From Devosia limi DSM 17137 (GTDB lineage: Bacteria; Pseudomonadota; Alphaproteobacteria; Rhizobiales; Devosiaceae): a stretch of DNA of 64,000 bases. Position 1 is the first letter of the stretch, and the number at the start of each line of letters is the position of its first letter. The translations under genes and the position numbers were made by a program. A model generated the notes under the pieces. That model was not told where the DNA came from, did no database searches, and saw only the letters and a program-made list of their open reading frames with translations. Positions 1 to 8,444 of the stretch are shown one piece after another. The stretch is taken from NCBI RefSeq assembly GCF_900128975.1, contig NZ_FQVC01000006.1:124001-188000 (forward strand). The letters run 5' to 3'.

Positions 1-236
<236 letters not shown>

Positions 237-1295
237 TCAGTCGACCCGGCCGCGGGCGCCGACGGGGACGGTTTCGACGACTGCGTCGCCCGAAATCAGG
301 GTCACGGTATCGAACAGGTTGCTGACGACGCAGGCGTGGTTGGGGATGATGCGAAGCTTGTCGCCGATGGCCGGCCTGGTGGCGCAATTGGTGAGGTCGA
401 TGGTGCCGTGTTCCTCGGAGAGGCCGGTGATGACAGCGCCGGGATAGGCTTCGATCAGGCCGAAGCCGTCCATGCCGAGGAGATCGCTGGTCAGCGCCTT
501 GGAGCCGGCGTCGATGATAGCCCGGTTTTCGGTGGGGCGGCTGACCACGGTGGCGAGGACGGTCAGGGCGCAATCGGCGAAGCTGCCGACGCCTTTGGCG
601 ACCTGGAAGCGGTCGAGATAGATATAGGTGCCGGGGCGGTGTTCGGTGGCGGCGGTGACTTCATGGGCGCGCCAGACATCGGGCGTGCCGCCATTGGAGA
701 CGATGGCGGGCGGCAGGCCGGCATCGGTGAGGACGCGCCTGGCTTCGGCGAGCCAGGCGGCATTGGCCTCGACCTGCCCGGCAGCCGGATAGGTCATCAA
801 GCCGCCAAAGGCGAGGCCGGGCGCAGCGTCGATCATCTGCGCCAAAGCCAGGGCGGCGGCCGGCGACTGCACGCCGCAGCGGCCCATGCCGGTATCGCAT
901 TCGACCAGCACGCGTAGCGGCTCCAGTGCATCGATGAAGGCGGAGGACAGACCCAGCACCGTCTCTTCGCTATCGGCGGTGACAGCGATGCGCACCCGAT
1001 TGGCCAGCGCCCGCAGACGCTCCAGCTTGGCGAGCCCGATGATGTTGTAAGGCAGGAAGATGTCGCGGATCCCCGCATCGGCCATCACCTCGGCCTCGCC
1101 GAGCTTCTGCACGGTAATGCCGACGGCGCCCAGATCGATGGCCTGCTGGGCAAAGCGCGGCAGCTTGTGGGTCTTGATATGCGGCCGCAGGGCGAGGCCA
1201 TGGCTATCGGCATAGTCCTGCACGCGGCGAAGATTGGCATCGACCCGGTCGATATCGATCAGAACGGCGGGGGTATCGATATCGATAATGCTCAT
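237..1295 (-). CDS. D-threonine aldolase / DSD1-family PLP enzyme (alanine racemase N-terminal fold)
   Basis: Predicted cytoplasmic PLP enzyme of the D-threonine aldolase, D-serine dehydratase-like (DSD1) or 3-hydroxy-D-aspartate aldolase group, 352 residues. The N-terminal TIM barrel carries RPHIKTHK at about residues 37-44, which holds the PLP lysine. Near the C-terminus PNHACVV supplies the His-Cys pair that binds the divalent metal in this family. I chose the ATG at 1295 because it lies one base after the stop of the upstream SDR gene; an in-frame ATG at 1304 and a longer version from 1322 also exist. It is the last gene of a three-gene operon with a RidA protein and an SDR, which suggests breakdown of a beta-hydroxy-D-amino acid. 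The exact substrate cannot be read from the sequence. Confidence 0.85.
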   Translation of the reverse strand: MSIIDIDTPAVLIDIDRVDANLRRVQDYADSHGLALRPHIKTHKLPRFAQQAIDLGAVGITVQKLGEAEVMADAGIRDIFLPYNIIGLAKLERLRALANRVRIAVTADSEETVLGLSSAFIDALEPLRVLVECDTGMGRCGVQSPAAALALAQMIDAAPGLAFGGLMTYPAAGQVEANAAWLAEARRVLTDAGLPPAIVSNGGTPDVWRAHEVTAATEHRPGTYIYLDRFQVAKGVGSFADCALTVLATVVSRPTENRAIIDAGSKALTSDLLGMDGFGLIEAYPGAVITGLSEEHGTIDLTNCATRPAIGDKLRIIPNHACVVSNLFDTVTLISGDAVVETVPVGARGRVD

Positions 1296-1296
1296 G

Positions 1297-2076
1297 TCAG
1301 GCATTTCCCTTGAGGACTTCATTGACGAAACGCAGGTTCCCGGCGGTCAGCCCGGCATCGACCGGCAGCACCGTGCCGGTGATCCCCGAGGCGGCAGGGG
1401 AGCAAAAGAATACGGCAGCATTGGCGACTTCCATCGGCAGGACCATGCGGCCCAATGGATAATGCGGCAGCACATTATCGAGCAGGCTCGGGTCGGCCTC
1501 AAGGCGATGGTCCCAGGCCGGCGTGCGGACCGAGCCGGGGCAGATGACATTGGCGCGGACGCCCTGACCGCCGCGCTCGATGGCGATGGCCTTGGCATAG
1601 GCGACAAGCCCCGCCTTGGCGGCGGAATAGGCCGGGTTGCCATAATGAGCGATGGCATTGACCGAGGAGATGAAGACGAGGCTGCCCGAGCCGCGGTCAG
1701 CCATGGCAGCAACGATCGGATCGGTCATGGCATAGGCGCCATTGAGGTTGATCGCCAGTTCGGACGCCCAGATCTCGTCATCGAGATGCTCAAGCACCTC
1801 GGCGCGGGTGAAGCCGGCATTGGAGACCACCGCATCGGGCGTGCCCGCCTCGGCGAGGTAGCGGGTGATGGCGGCGCGGGTGCCCCTGGGATCGGCCTGA
1901 TCGAACAATACCTGATGGGTCAGACCCATTCCATCGAGCATGCCGGCTTCGCGGTCGGCGCCGGCGACAAGCGCGCCGGCGGCCTGGAAGGCGGCGACCA
2001 GCGAACGGCCAATGCCACCGCCGGCGCCCGAGATCAACACCGTCTTGCCATCAAGGCGGAAGGGAGAAGAGGTCAT
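1297..2076 (-). CDS. SDR family oxidoreductase
   Basis: Classical short-chain dehydrogenase of about 259 residues, expected to be soluble and NAD(P)-dependent. The cofactor motif SGAGGGIG is near residues 15-22, NAG follows in the middle, and the catalytic YSAAK tetrad segment sits in NPAYSAAKAG. I prefer the ATG at 2076, which follows a GGGTG-like ribosome site; a GTG at 2085 would add three residues. It sits 21 bases after the RidA gene and one base before the PLP enzyme, so the three are almost surely co-transcribed. It probably oxidises or reduces a hydroxy or keto group in the same pathway. The substrate is unknown. Confidence 0.85.
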   Translation of the reverse strand: MTSSPFRLDGKTVLISGAGGGIGRSLVAAFQAAGALVAGADREAGMLDGMGLTHQVLFDQADPRGTRAAITRYLAEAGTPDAVVSNAGFTRAEVLEHLDDEIWASELAINLNGAYAMTDPIVAAMADRGSGSLVFISSVNAIAHYGNPAYSAAKAGLVAYAKAIAIERGGQGVRANVICPGSVRTPAWDHRLEADPSLLDNVLPHYPLGRMVLPMEVANAAVFFCSPAASGITGTVLPVDAGLTAGNLRFVNEVLKGNA

Positions 2077-2097
2077 GCCGGTCACCCGCTTTTCGAG

Positions 2098-2481
2098 TTA
2101 TGGAGCCTTATAGGCGACGCATTCGATCTCGACCTTGCAGTCGACCATCATGTGGCTTTGCACGCAGGCGCGGGCTGGCGGGTGTTCGCCGAAATAGCTC
2201 TTGTAGACGCCGTTGAAGCTCCAGAAATCGCGTGGATCATCGAGCCAGACGCCACAGCGCACGACATGTTCGAGCCCGTAGCCAGCCTCGTTGAGGATGG
2301 CGATGAGGTTCTGGATGGTCAGATGGGTTTCCTCGACAATGCCGCCGCGGACGATCTCCCCGTCCTTCATGGCCACCTGGCCGGAAACGAACAGGAAGCC
2401 GCCAGCTTCCACGGCGCGGGCGAAGGGCAGGTTCTGGCCACCAGCACCCGACTTTTCAGCACCATAACGTTTGATCGACAT
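2098..2481 (-). CDS. RidA family enamine/imine deaminase
   Basis: RidA/YjgF/UK114 family protein of 127 residues, the usual length. Members form trimers and hydrolyse reactive enamines and imines such as 2-aminoacrylate released by PLP enzymes. The N-terminal part has LPFARAV and FLFVSGQV, and the C-terminal part has HPPARACVQ and KVEIECVA, where the family's binding arginine (in PARA) and glutamate (in IEC) sit. The ATG at 2481 is preceded by GGAG at good spacing; a longer start at 2493 is less likely. It is the first gene of an operon with an SDR and a PLP enzyme, which fits a role in clearing an enamine made by that enzyme. Confidence 0.9.
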   Translation of the reverse strand: MSIKRYGAEKSGAGGQNLPFARAVEAGGFLFVSGQVAMKDGEIVRGGIVEETHLTIQNLIAILNEAGYGLEHVVRCGVWLDDPRDFWSFNGVYKSYFGEHPPARACVQSHMMVDCKVEIECVAYKAP

Positions 2482-2676
2482 CGCTTGCTCCAAGTTTTCT
2501 GTAAGTGAATTTCGCTATTTGGCAGCCTATCCCGTCGCAACGGCGATTTCTGCGACCAAAAGCGCGGTTTTGTGTAAATTTCTTACGTGATCAACACCGC
2601 CAGCCTGTGCTAGCGTGATTGCCACGGCGCAGTGTCTGCGTCGCCTGTCCCGACCCCAGCTTCTTGCGAGTTCATT
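2482..2676. promoter_or_regulatory. Divergent promoter region between ridA-like gene and M81 peptidase gene
   Basis: This 195-bp AT-richer gap must hold promoters for both directions. It contains two GTAA-type elements, one of them the short inverted motif GTAA-ATTTC-TTAC near 2574-2586. I cannot identify clear -35/-10 pairs or a named operator. Confidence 0.4.
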
Positions 2677-4137
2677 GTGCGCCTCTTTACTGCTGCCTTG
2701 GCAACGGAAACCAATACCTTTTCGCCCATCTGCATCGACAAGCGCGCCTTTGAAGCCTCGCTCTATGCGAAGCCGGGCCAGCATCCGGCAACGCCGACAT
2801 TGTGCACCGCGCCGATCACGGTGGGCCGCGAGGTCTGCGCCCGGGAAGGCTGGACGCTGATCGAGGGCAGCGCCAGCTGGGCCGACCCGGCCGGGCTGAT
2901 CAACCGCGACACCTATGAATTCCTGCGCGACGAAATTCTCGACCAGCTGCGCGCAGCCCTGCCCGTCGACGGCGTGGTGATGGGGCTGCATGGCGCCATG
3001 GTCGCGGCGGGCTATGACGATCCGGAAGGGGATCTGCTGACGCGGATGCGCGAGATCGTCGGACCGGACGTACTGATCTGTGCCGAGCTCGATCCGCATA
3101 GCCACCTGACCGCCAAGCGCGTGGCGGCGACCAACTTCCTTGTCGCCTTCAAGGAGTTTCCCCATATCGACTTTGTCGACCGGGCCCGCGACCTCTGGGC
3201 CATCGTGGTGCGCACGCTCAAGGGCGAGATCAAGCCGGTGATGTCGGTGTTCGACCCGCAGATGATCGATGTGTTCCCGACCTCCAAGCAACCGATGCGC
3301 GGCTTTGTCGACCAGCTGCTGGCGCTGGAGGCCAGCGATCCGGAAATCCTGTCGCTGTCGGTGATCCATGGTTTCATGGCCGCCGACGTGCCCGAAATGG
3401 GGACCAAGATCATCGCCATCACCGATGGCAATGCGGCCAAGGGCGCGGCGCTGGCGGAAAAGCTCGGGCGTGAACTCTATGACATGCGCGGCACCTTCAT
3501 GGTCAAGCAGATCGACGAAGTGGCTGCGGTCACCCAGGCGCTGGCGGCGCCCCGGGGACCGGTGGTGATTGCCGATGTGTGGGACAATCCGGGCGGCGGC
3601 ACGGCGGGCGATGCCACGGTGCTGCTGGCCGAGCTGATCGGCAGGGGCGCGACCGATGTCGCGGTGGGCACCATCTGGGACCCGATCGCGGTGCAGATCT
3701 GCTTTGCCGCCGGGGAAGGCGCCGAGATCCCGCTGCGCTTTGGGGCCAAATCGGCCCCCGATACCGGCAATCCGATCGACAAGCGAGTCAAGATCATCAA
3801 GCTGGTGGCCAATGCCGAGATGAAGTTCGGCGAGAGCTTTGCCCCGTTCGGCGATGCGGTCTGGATCCAGTTCGACGGGATCGACGTGATCCTCAATTCG
3901 ACCCGGGCACAGAGCTTTGACCCCAGCCTGTTCTCGGTGATGGGAATCGACCCGACGAAGCGGAAGATCCTTTTGATCAAGTCGACCAACCATTTCTATG
4001 ATTCCTTCGCCCGGATCGCTGCCGAGATCATCTATTGCTCGGCCGGACGGCCCTATCCAAACACGCCAGCGACGACGAACTACCGCAAGGCGCGGCGGAC
4101 GATCTGGCCGATGGTCGCCGATCCGCTGGGCGCTTAA
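2677..4137 (+). CDS. M81 family metallopeptidase (MlrC-like)
   Basis: Predicted zinc enzyme of the MlrC/M81 family, named after a protein of microcystin degradation; most members have unknown natural substrates. The family hallmark ETNTFSP lies near the start, HGAM lies in the first domain, and DVWDNPGGGTAGDAT marks the C-terminal domain. Length is 486 residues from the GTG at 2677, close to the family norm; upstream in-frame codons to 2632 do not align with the usual N-terminus. There is no signal peptide. It is divergent from the RidA-SDR-PLP operon and shares a 195-bp upstream region with it, so it may act on a peptide or amide precursor of the same substrate. That link is inference. Confidence 0.88.
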   Translation: MRLFTAALATETNTFSPICIDKRAFEASLYAKPGQHPATPTLCTAPITVGREVCAREGWTLIEGSASWADPAGLINRDTYEFLRDEILDQLRAALPVDGVVMGLHGAMVAAGYDDPEGDLLTRMREIVGPDVLICAELDPHSHLTAKRVAATNFLVAFKEFPHIDFVDRARDLWAIVVRTLKGEIKPVMSVFDPQMIDVFPTSKQPMRGFVDQLLALEASDPEILSLSVIHGFMAADVPEMGTKIIAITDGNAAKGAALAEKLGRELYDMRGTFMVKQIDEVAAVTQALAAPRGPVVIADVWDNPGGGTAGDATVLLAELIGRGATDVAVGTIWDPIAVQICFAAGEGAEIPLRFGAKSAPDTGNPIDKRVKIIKLVANAEMKFGESFAPFGDAVWIQFDGIDVILNSTRAQSFDPSLFSVMGIDPTKRKILLIKSTNHFYDSFARIAAEIIYCSAGRPYPNTPATTNYRKARRTIWPMVADPLGA

Positions 4138-4167
4138 GGCTCTCACCAGATCCGCAGCACACACGAT

Positions 4168-4249
4168 GTCACCCCGGCGCAAGCCGGGGCCCAGTCTTGT
4201 GCGGTCAGCTAAAGTCCAGTAACCGGATCCCGGCTGGCGCCGGGATGAC
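4168..4249. repeat. REP-like palindromic pair downstream of two convergent genes
   Basis: Two GC-rich hairpin units lie back to back. The first, at 4168-4194, centres on CCCCGGCGCAAGCCGGGG. The second, at 4224-4249, centres on ATCCCGGCTGGCGCCGGGAT. They sit between the ends of the M81 gene (+) and the GH20 gene (-), the usual place for REP-type elements, and could also act as a bidirectional terminator. A related pair lies at 14988-15060. Confidence 0.75.
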
Positions 4250-4293
4250 GGCGTCTGGTGGGGATGAGACGGGCGGGCCCGCCTCGATCAGTC

Positions 4294-6312
4294 CTACGCC
4301 TCGGCCCAGTGGCCATACATGATCGGCATCAGGCCAACCAAGGCGCTGAAACGCTGCCAGGACTTGCGCTCCGGCAGGGTCCAGCCGGCTTCGGCGACGG
4401 CAGAAATGCGCGGGAACACCAGGCGATCGAAGATCGCGCGGTCGGTCATCGATTCCGACCAGATGCAGGACTGCACGCCCAGCAGATGCTTGAGCTGCTC
4501 TTCGGTCCAGCCTTCGCGGGCCTCGAACTCATAGGTTTCCTGAGGGCCCGACCAGCCGGCCCAACCAGCGCCCGGTTCGGACCAGGCAACACCATTTGCC
4601 ATGTCGAGATAATAGCGCTGGCCGGGCGAGGCGACGATGTCATAGCCCTGGCTGGCGAGCGCGGCGTTGATCTCCACATTGCGCCAGCCGACCAGATAGG
4701 TCTTGGACTGGTCAACGACATTGCCATGCGCCGCCTCTTCCCAGCCGCCGGTGATGGCGCCCTTGGAAGCGATGTATTCGTGCACGCGCTTGATGAGCTG
4801 CGCCTGCAGGATCGCGGTGGGCGAGCCTTCGATCTCGTCGGCGCCATTGTGATTGCCGAGCTGGTTGAGCTGGCCCTCATGTTTCTTGCGCATGGCGGGA
4901 CCGGCAAGCTTTTCGAGCATATCGAGCGCCAGCGGCGAGCCCGACCAGGCGGCCAGCGGCACTTCATCGGCACCGAGGTGGAAAATATTGCCCGGGAACA
5001 GTTCGAGCAACTGATCGATCACCGCCTCGATGAAGGTATAGACCGGCTCATAAGCCGGGTTGAGGCAGTTATTGGGGAAGCCCTGCACCGACTGGTATTC
5101 GCCGACCTCATTGGGATCGCGCAGCTGCGGCAGCGATTGCAGCAGGGCATAGCAATGGCCGGGAATGTCGATCTCGGGGACGATCTGGATACCCAGGCTC
5201 TGGCCGAGGGCGACGATTTCGCGGACCGCCGCCTTGGTGTAATAGCCGCCGGTCGGGTGCGGGCCGCTGCCCAGCAAAGGCGGCAAGGCCTTGCCATGGC
5301 CGCGCCAGGCGCCGATTTCGGTCAGTTCGGGATAGCCGTCGATTTCGAGGCGCCAGCCCTCGTCTTCACTGAGGTGCCAGTGGAAGCGGTTCATCTTGTT
5401 CCAGGCGAGCAGCTTGAGCAGGCGGCTGACTTCGGCGGTCGTATAGAACTGGCGGGCGACATCGAGATGGGTGCCGCGCCAGACCAGGCCCGGCTCGTCG
5501 GCAATGGTGCCACCGCTCGGAAAGATCAATGTAGCGGGGTGCTGCTTGGCGCCGCGCAGGATCTGGCCGAGCGTGACCAGGCCATAGAGAAAGCCGGTCT
5601 GGGTGGTGGCCTTGACGGTGACCAGCGCTTCGCCAAAGGCGATTTCATAGGCCTCGGCGCCCAGGCCCTCCGTGGGAACCAGCTGCACCGGCATGCCCCC
5701 TTCGGCAGCGGGGCGGACCAGCGCCTCGACCGGGAAGAGATCGGCGACAAGGGTGGTGAAAGCGGCGGCGGCCTTGCCCGCGGCTTCGCCCTGGGGCTGC
5801 AGGTCAAGCCCGGCCGGGACCGTGCGGGCGCCGGTGGTGGCAACCGATTTCGGCCAGGGAATGATCGACACCGGCACCGGCGCCTTGGCCGGCATGGGGA
5901 AACGGGCCGCGCCCTTGAGCAATGGCGCATTGCCGCCAACGGCCTGGGTCGGCGCCGTGATGACCGGCAGGATGGCGCCATCGGCCAGCGTCACATAGGC
6001 GCTATTGGCGCCGTCGCTCCAATGGCGCAGGCCCCAGGACAGGCCGCGCACATTGACGGTCCAGGTCATGCCGGGGGCCAGCACCAGGCCGGATGGCGGC
6101 GCCAGCTGGGCATGGTTGGACAGGCGCTTGACCAGTGCGCCGCCTTCGACCGTAGCGTGCGGATCGATGCGGGCCGGGCCGGAAATGGCCAGGGTGAAAT
6201 CGGCAACCGGCTCGGATCCCGCATTGGTCAGCTTGATGACATAGGCCAGCGGCTCACTGGCAGTTGCCGGAGTCCACAGCGTTTCAAGGTGCAAGGCAGG
6301 GCCGCTGGTCAT
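4294..6312 (-). CDS. Beta-N-acetylhexosaminidase, GH20 family, cytoplasmic
   Basis: Glycoside hydrolase of family 20 that removes terminal beta-linked GlcNAc or GalNAc by substrate-assisted catalysis. Of 672 residues, about 1-150 form a non-catalytic N-terminal module, 150-275 look like the GH20b domain, and the rest is the TIM barrel. Visible motifs are HWHLSEDEGW at 311-320, EIDIPGH at 380-386 and HLGADE at 445-450; Asp449-Glu450 is the catalytic pair. There is no signal peptide, so it should act inside the cell on imported oligosaccharides. It is the last gene of the sugar ABC operon, 51 bases after the RpiR regulator gene, with AGGA before its ATG. The fold and family are near certain; the natural substrate (chitobiose-like or glycan fragment) is not known. 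Confidence 0.93.
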   Translation of the reverse strand: MTSGPALHLETLWTPATASEPLAYVIKLTNAGSEPVADFTLAISGPARIDPHATVEGGALVKRLSNHAQLAPPSGLVLAPGMTWTVNVRGLSWGLRHWSDGANSAYVTLADGAILPVITAPTQAVGGNAPLLKGAARFPMPAKAPVPVSIIPWPKSVATTGARTVPAGLDLQPQGEAAGKAAAAFTTLVADLFPVEALVRPAAEGGMPVQLVPTEGLGAEAYEIAFGEALVTVKATTQTGFLYGLVTLGQILRGAKQHPATLIFPSGGTIADEPGLVWRGTHLDVARQFYTTAEVSRLLKLLAWNKMNRFHWHLSEDEGWRLEIDGYPELTEIGAWRGHGKALPPLLGSGPHPTGGYYTKAAVREIVALGQSLGIQIVPEIDIPGHCYALLQSLPQLRDPNEVGEYQSVQGFPNNCLNPAYEPVYTFIEAVIDQLLELFPGNIFHLGADEVPLAAWSGSPLALDMLEKLAGPAMRKKHEGQLNQLGNHNGADEIEGSPTAILQAQLIKRVHEYIASKGAITGGWEEAAHGNVVDQSKTYLVGWRNVEINAALASQGYDIVASPGQRYYLDMANGVAWSEPGAGWAGWSGPQETYEFEAREGWTEEQLKHLLGVQSCIWSESMTDRAIFDRLVFPRISAVAEAGWTLPERKSWQRFSALVGLMPIMYGHWAEA

Positions 6313-6363
6313 AGTTCATTCCTGGATGGATTGGGGCTCTTGGAGCCGACTAGGGTAAGGAGA

Positions 6364-7230
6364 TCAGTCCCCGAGGGGCTGGGCGTCGTCGCCATCGCGA
6401 TTGACGACGAGCTGATGCTTGATGCGCCGCATGCTGGCGACCGCGGTCGAGCCGAGACGGGTGGCCACGGTCTGGGAGAGGATGTCGACAATGGCCAGAA
6501 AGGCGTAACGCCCAGGTGTTGGGCGCAGGATATCGGTGTCCTCGCGCCGGTCGAATGGCAGCAGGATATCGGCCTGCTCGGACATGTGCGAACCCGAGCG
6601 GGTGATGACGATGCGCGGCATGCCATACTCGCCGGCCACCGCCAATGCCCTGACCAGCGGCAGGTTATTGCCGGTCAGCGAGAAGGCGATGATGGCGGTG
6701 CCAGGAGGAGAGCCGGCGGCCCGCATCATCTGGGACTGGTGATCGATCGAGGAGGAGACCTTGAGGCCGAGCCGGAACAGGCGAGTCTCGGTTTCGGTCG
6801 CCACCATGGAGGAGGAACCGCCCGAGCCGAACGCGACGATGAAATTGGCTTTGACCAGGGTCTCGGCGGCCCGCTCGATGGCGTCGAAATCCAGGTGATC
6901 GAAGGTGTCGTAGATGGTGGACTGGATGCCGTTGACCACGCCCTGGGCGATTTCCCTGACGCTTTTGGGGCCGGTGGCGGGAGCGAAATAGCGCTGCCCG
7001 ACGAAACGGGACTGCGCCAGGCGCACCTTGAAGTCAGCGTAGCTGTCGCAACCAAGGCGGCGACAGAAGCGGGTGACGGTGGGCGGGGACACATCGGCCT
7101 GCGCCGCCAGATCGACGATCGACAGTTTCAGCACGCTGTCGACGTCGGCAAGCACGATCTCGGTCAGCACGCGCTCGGAACGCGTGAACTCGTCTTTCTC
7201 GGTCTGCAGCAGGCCTACGATATCGAGCAT
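6364..7230 (-). CDS. MurR/RpiR family transcriptional regulator
   Basis: Transcription factor of 288 residues with an N-terminal RpiR helix-turn-helix (about 36-70, with SIVDLAAQADVSPPTVTRF) and a C-terminal SIS sugar-phosphate domain (about 125-260, with FGSGGSSSMVA). RpiR proteins sense phosphorylated sugars, often amino sugars. The ATG at 7230 is chosen because the typical family N-terminus begins there and GGGGAAA precedes it; the frame stays open to 7410 only as upstream read-through. The gene lies inside the ABC sugar operon, between the ATPase and the GH20 gene, so it probably controls this operon. A candidate operator lies at 12857-12871. Confidence 0.9.
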   Translation of the reverse strand: MLDIVGLLQTEKDEFTRSERVLTEIVLADVDSVLKLSIVDLAAQADVSPPTVTRFCRRLGCDSYADFKVRLAQSRFVGQRYFAPATGPKSVREIAQGVVNGIQSTIYDTFDHLDFDAIERAAETLVKANFIVAFGSGGSSSMVATETETRLFRLGLKVSSSIDHQSQMMRAAGSPPGTAIIAFSLTGNNLPLVRALAVAGEYGMPRIVITRSGSHMSEQADILLPFDRREDTDILRPTPGRYAFLAIVDILSQTVATRLGSTAVASMRRIKHQLVVNRDGDDAQPLGD

Positions 7231-7271
7231 GGCGATTTCCCCGTGCGGCCCCGGCGGGCTCGGCGGCCGCG

Positions 7272-8348
7272 TCAGTACACGGCCAGACCATTGCGATCGA
7301 ACAGGTGGGCGGTATCCAGGGAGAAGCCCATATCGAGCGGCTTGCCTTCGGCGATGTCGGGATTGCCTTCGAACAGGCCGATAAAGACCTCCCCATTCGG
7401 CAGGTCGCAATAAATCACCGTGTGGATGCCCAGATGCTCGACGATCTTGGGGGTCAGGGTCAGGGTGAAGTCGCCTTTGCCGAGCGAGAGGTGTTCGGGA
7501 CGAATGCCCAGGGTCACGCTTTCGCCGGTGAGATGGCTGGCCTGGCGCGGCAGTGTGAGCGAGCCGAGCCCGCCCAGATCGACGGTCACGCCCGCGCTGT
7601 CGGAAGCGGTGGCCTTGCCGGGGACAAAGTTCATCTTGGGGCTGCCGATGAAGCCGGCGACGAAGAGGTTGTCGGGCTTGTGGTAGAGCTCCAGGGGCGA
7701 GCCGATCTGTTCGATGCGGCCGGCATTCATCACCACGATCTTGTCGGCCATGGTCATGGCTTCGACCTGGTCATGGGTGACGTAGATCATGGTGGAGCCG
7801 AGCTTCTTGTGCAGTTCCATCAGCTCGATGCGCATCTCTGAGCGGAGCGCGGCGTCGAGATTGGAGAGCGGCTCGTCGAACAGGAAAATCTTGGGCTGAC
7901 GCACGATGGCGCGGCCAATGGCGACGCGCTGGCGCTGACCGCCGGACAGGGTGCCGGGGCGCTGCTCGAGCCGGTTTTCCAGCTGCAGGACCTTGGCGGC
8001 GCGACCGACGCGCTCCTTGACCTCGTCATTGGGCAGCTTTTCGACGCGCAGCGGAAAAGCGATGTTTTCGAACACGGTCATATGCGGATAGAGCGCATAG
8101 GACTGGAACACCATGGCAATGCCGCGCTTGACGGGCGGCAGATCGTTGACGACGTTGCCGCCGATCTCGATCTCGCCCTTGGTCACGTCCTCGAGGCCGG
8201 CAATCATGCGCAGCAGGGTGGACTTGCCGCAGCCCGAAGGGCCGACGAACACCACGAACTCGCCTTCGGATACGTCCAGGTCGATACCCTTGATGATCTT
8301 GGTGTCGCTGAAGGATTTTTCCAGGCGCTTGAGGCTGAGTTGGGACAT
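7272..8348 (-). CDS. Sugar ABC transporter ATP-binding protein (MalK/UgpC type)
   Basis: Nucleotide-binding subunit of a carbohydrate importer, 358 residues. Walker A GPSGCGKST is at 36-44, the signature LSGGQ at 134-138 and Walker B with LFDEP at about 156-160. The C-terminal 110 residues form the regulatory OB/TOBE region typical of MalK-class ATPases, which may serve several importers. The gene is downstream of the binding protein and two permease genes on the same strand and follows a 96-bp gap with a small hairpin. It energises import of the sugar that the neighbouring hexosaminidase hydrolyses. Confidence 0.95.
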   Translation of the reverse strand: MSQLSLKRLEKSFSDTKIIKGIDLDVSEGEFVVFVGPSGCGKSTLLRMIAGLEDVTKGEIEIGGNVVNDLPPVKRGIAMVFQSYALYPHMTVFENIAFPLRVEKLPNDEVKERVGRAAKVLQLENRLEQRPGTLSGGQRQRVAIGRAIVRQPKIFLFDEPLSNLDAALRSEMRIELMELHKKLGSTMIYVTHDQVEAMTMADKIVVMNAGRIEQIGSPLELYHKPDNLFVAGFIGSPKMNFVPGKATASDSAGVTVDLGGLGSLTLPRQASHLTGESVTLGIRPEHLSLGKGDFTLTLTPKIVEHLGIHTVIYCDLPNGEVFIGLFEGNPDIAEGKPLDMGFSLDTAHLFDRNGLAVY

Positions 8349-8407
8349 CTGTCGTCTCCGGTCGGCGGGGTGTCCGCGGGCGGCGTGTGGGAAGGGGAAG
8401 GTGTCGC

Positions 8408-8425
8408 CGCCATCCGAAGATGGCG
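8408..8425 (-). other. Hairpin with TTCG loop after the sugar-binding protein gene
   Basis: Between the binding-protein stop (8445) and the ATPase start (8348), a 7-bp stem (8408-8414 with 8419-8425) closes a four-base loop that reads TTCG on the transcribed strand. There is no T run after it. It is likely an mRNA-stabilising or attenuating element that lets the binding protein be made in excess. Confidence 0.55.
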
Positions 8426-8444
8426 ACGACCAAGCCGTTAAGGC

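Noticed and set aside
2527..4182. A 551-codon minus-strand frame over the M81 gene
   Set aside because: Antisense shadow. The plus-strand frame has the full MlrC-type motifs, whereas this one has a random, His/Arg/Asp-rich composition.
4258..7413. A 1051-codon open frame on the plus strand
   Set aside because: It lies exactly antisense to the GH20 and RpiR genes. Its translation is rich in Gly, Ala, Arg and Asp without domain motifs, as expected for the opposite strand of GC-rich coding DNA.
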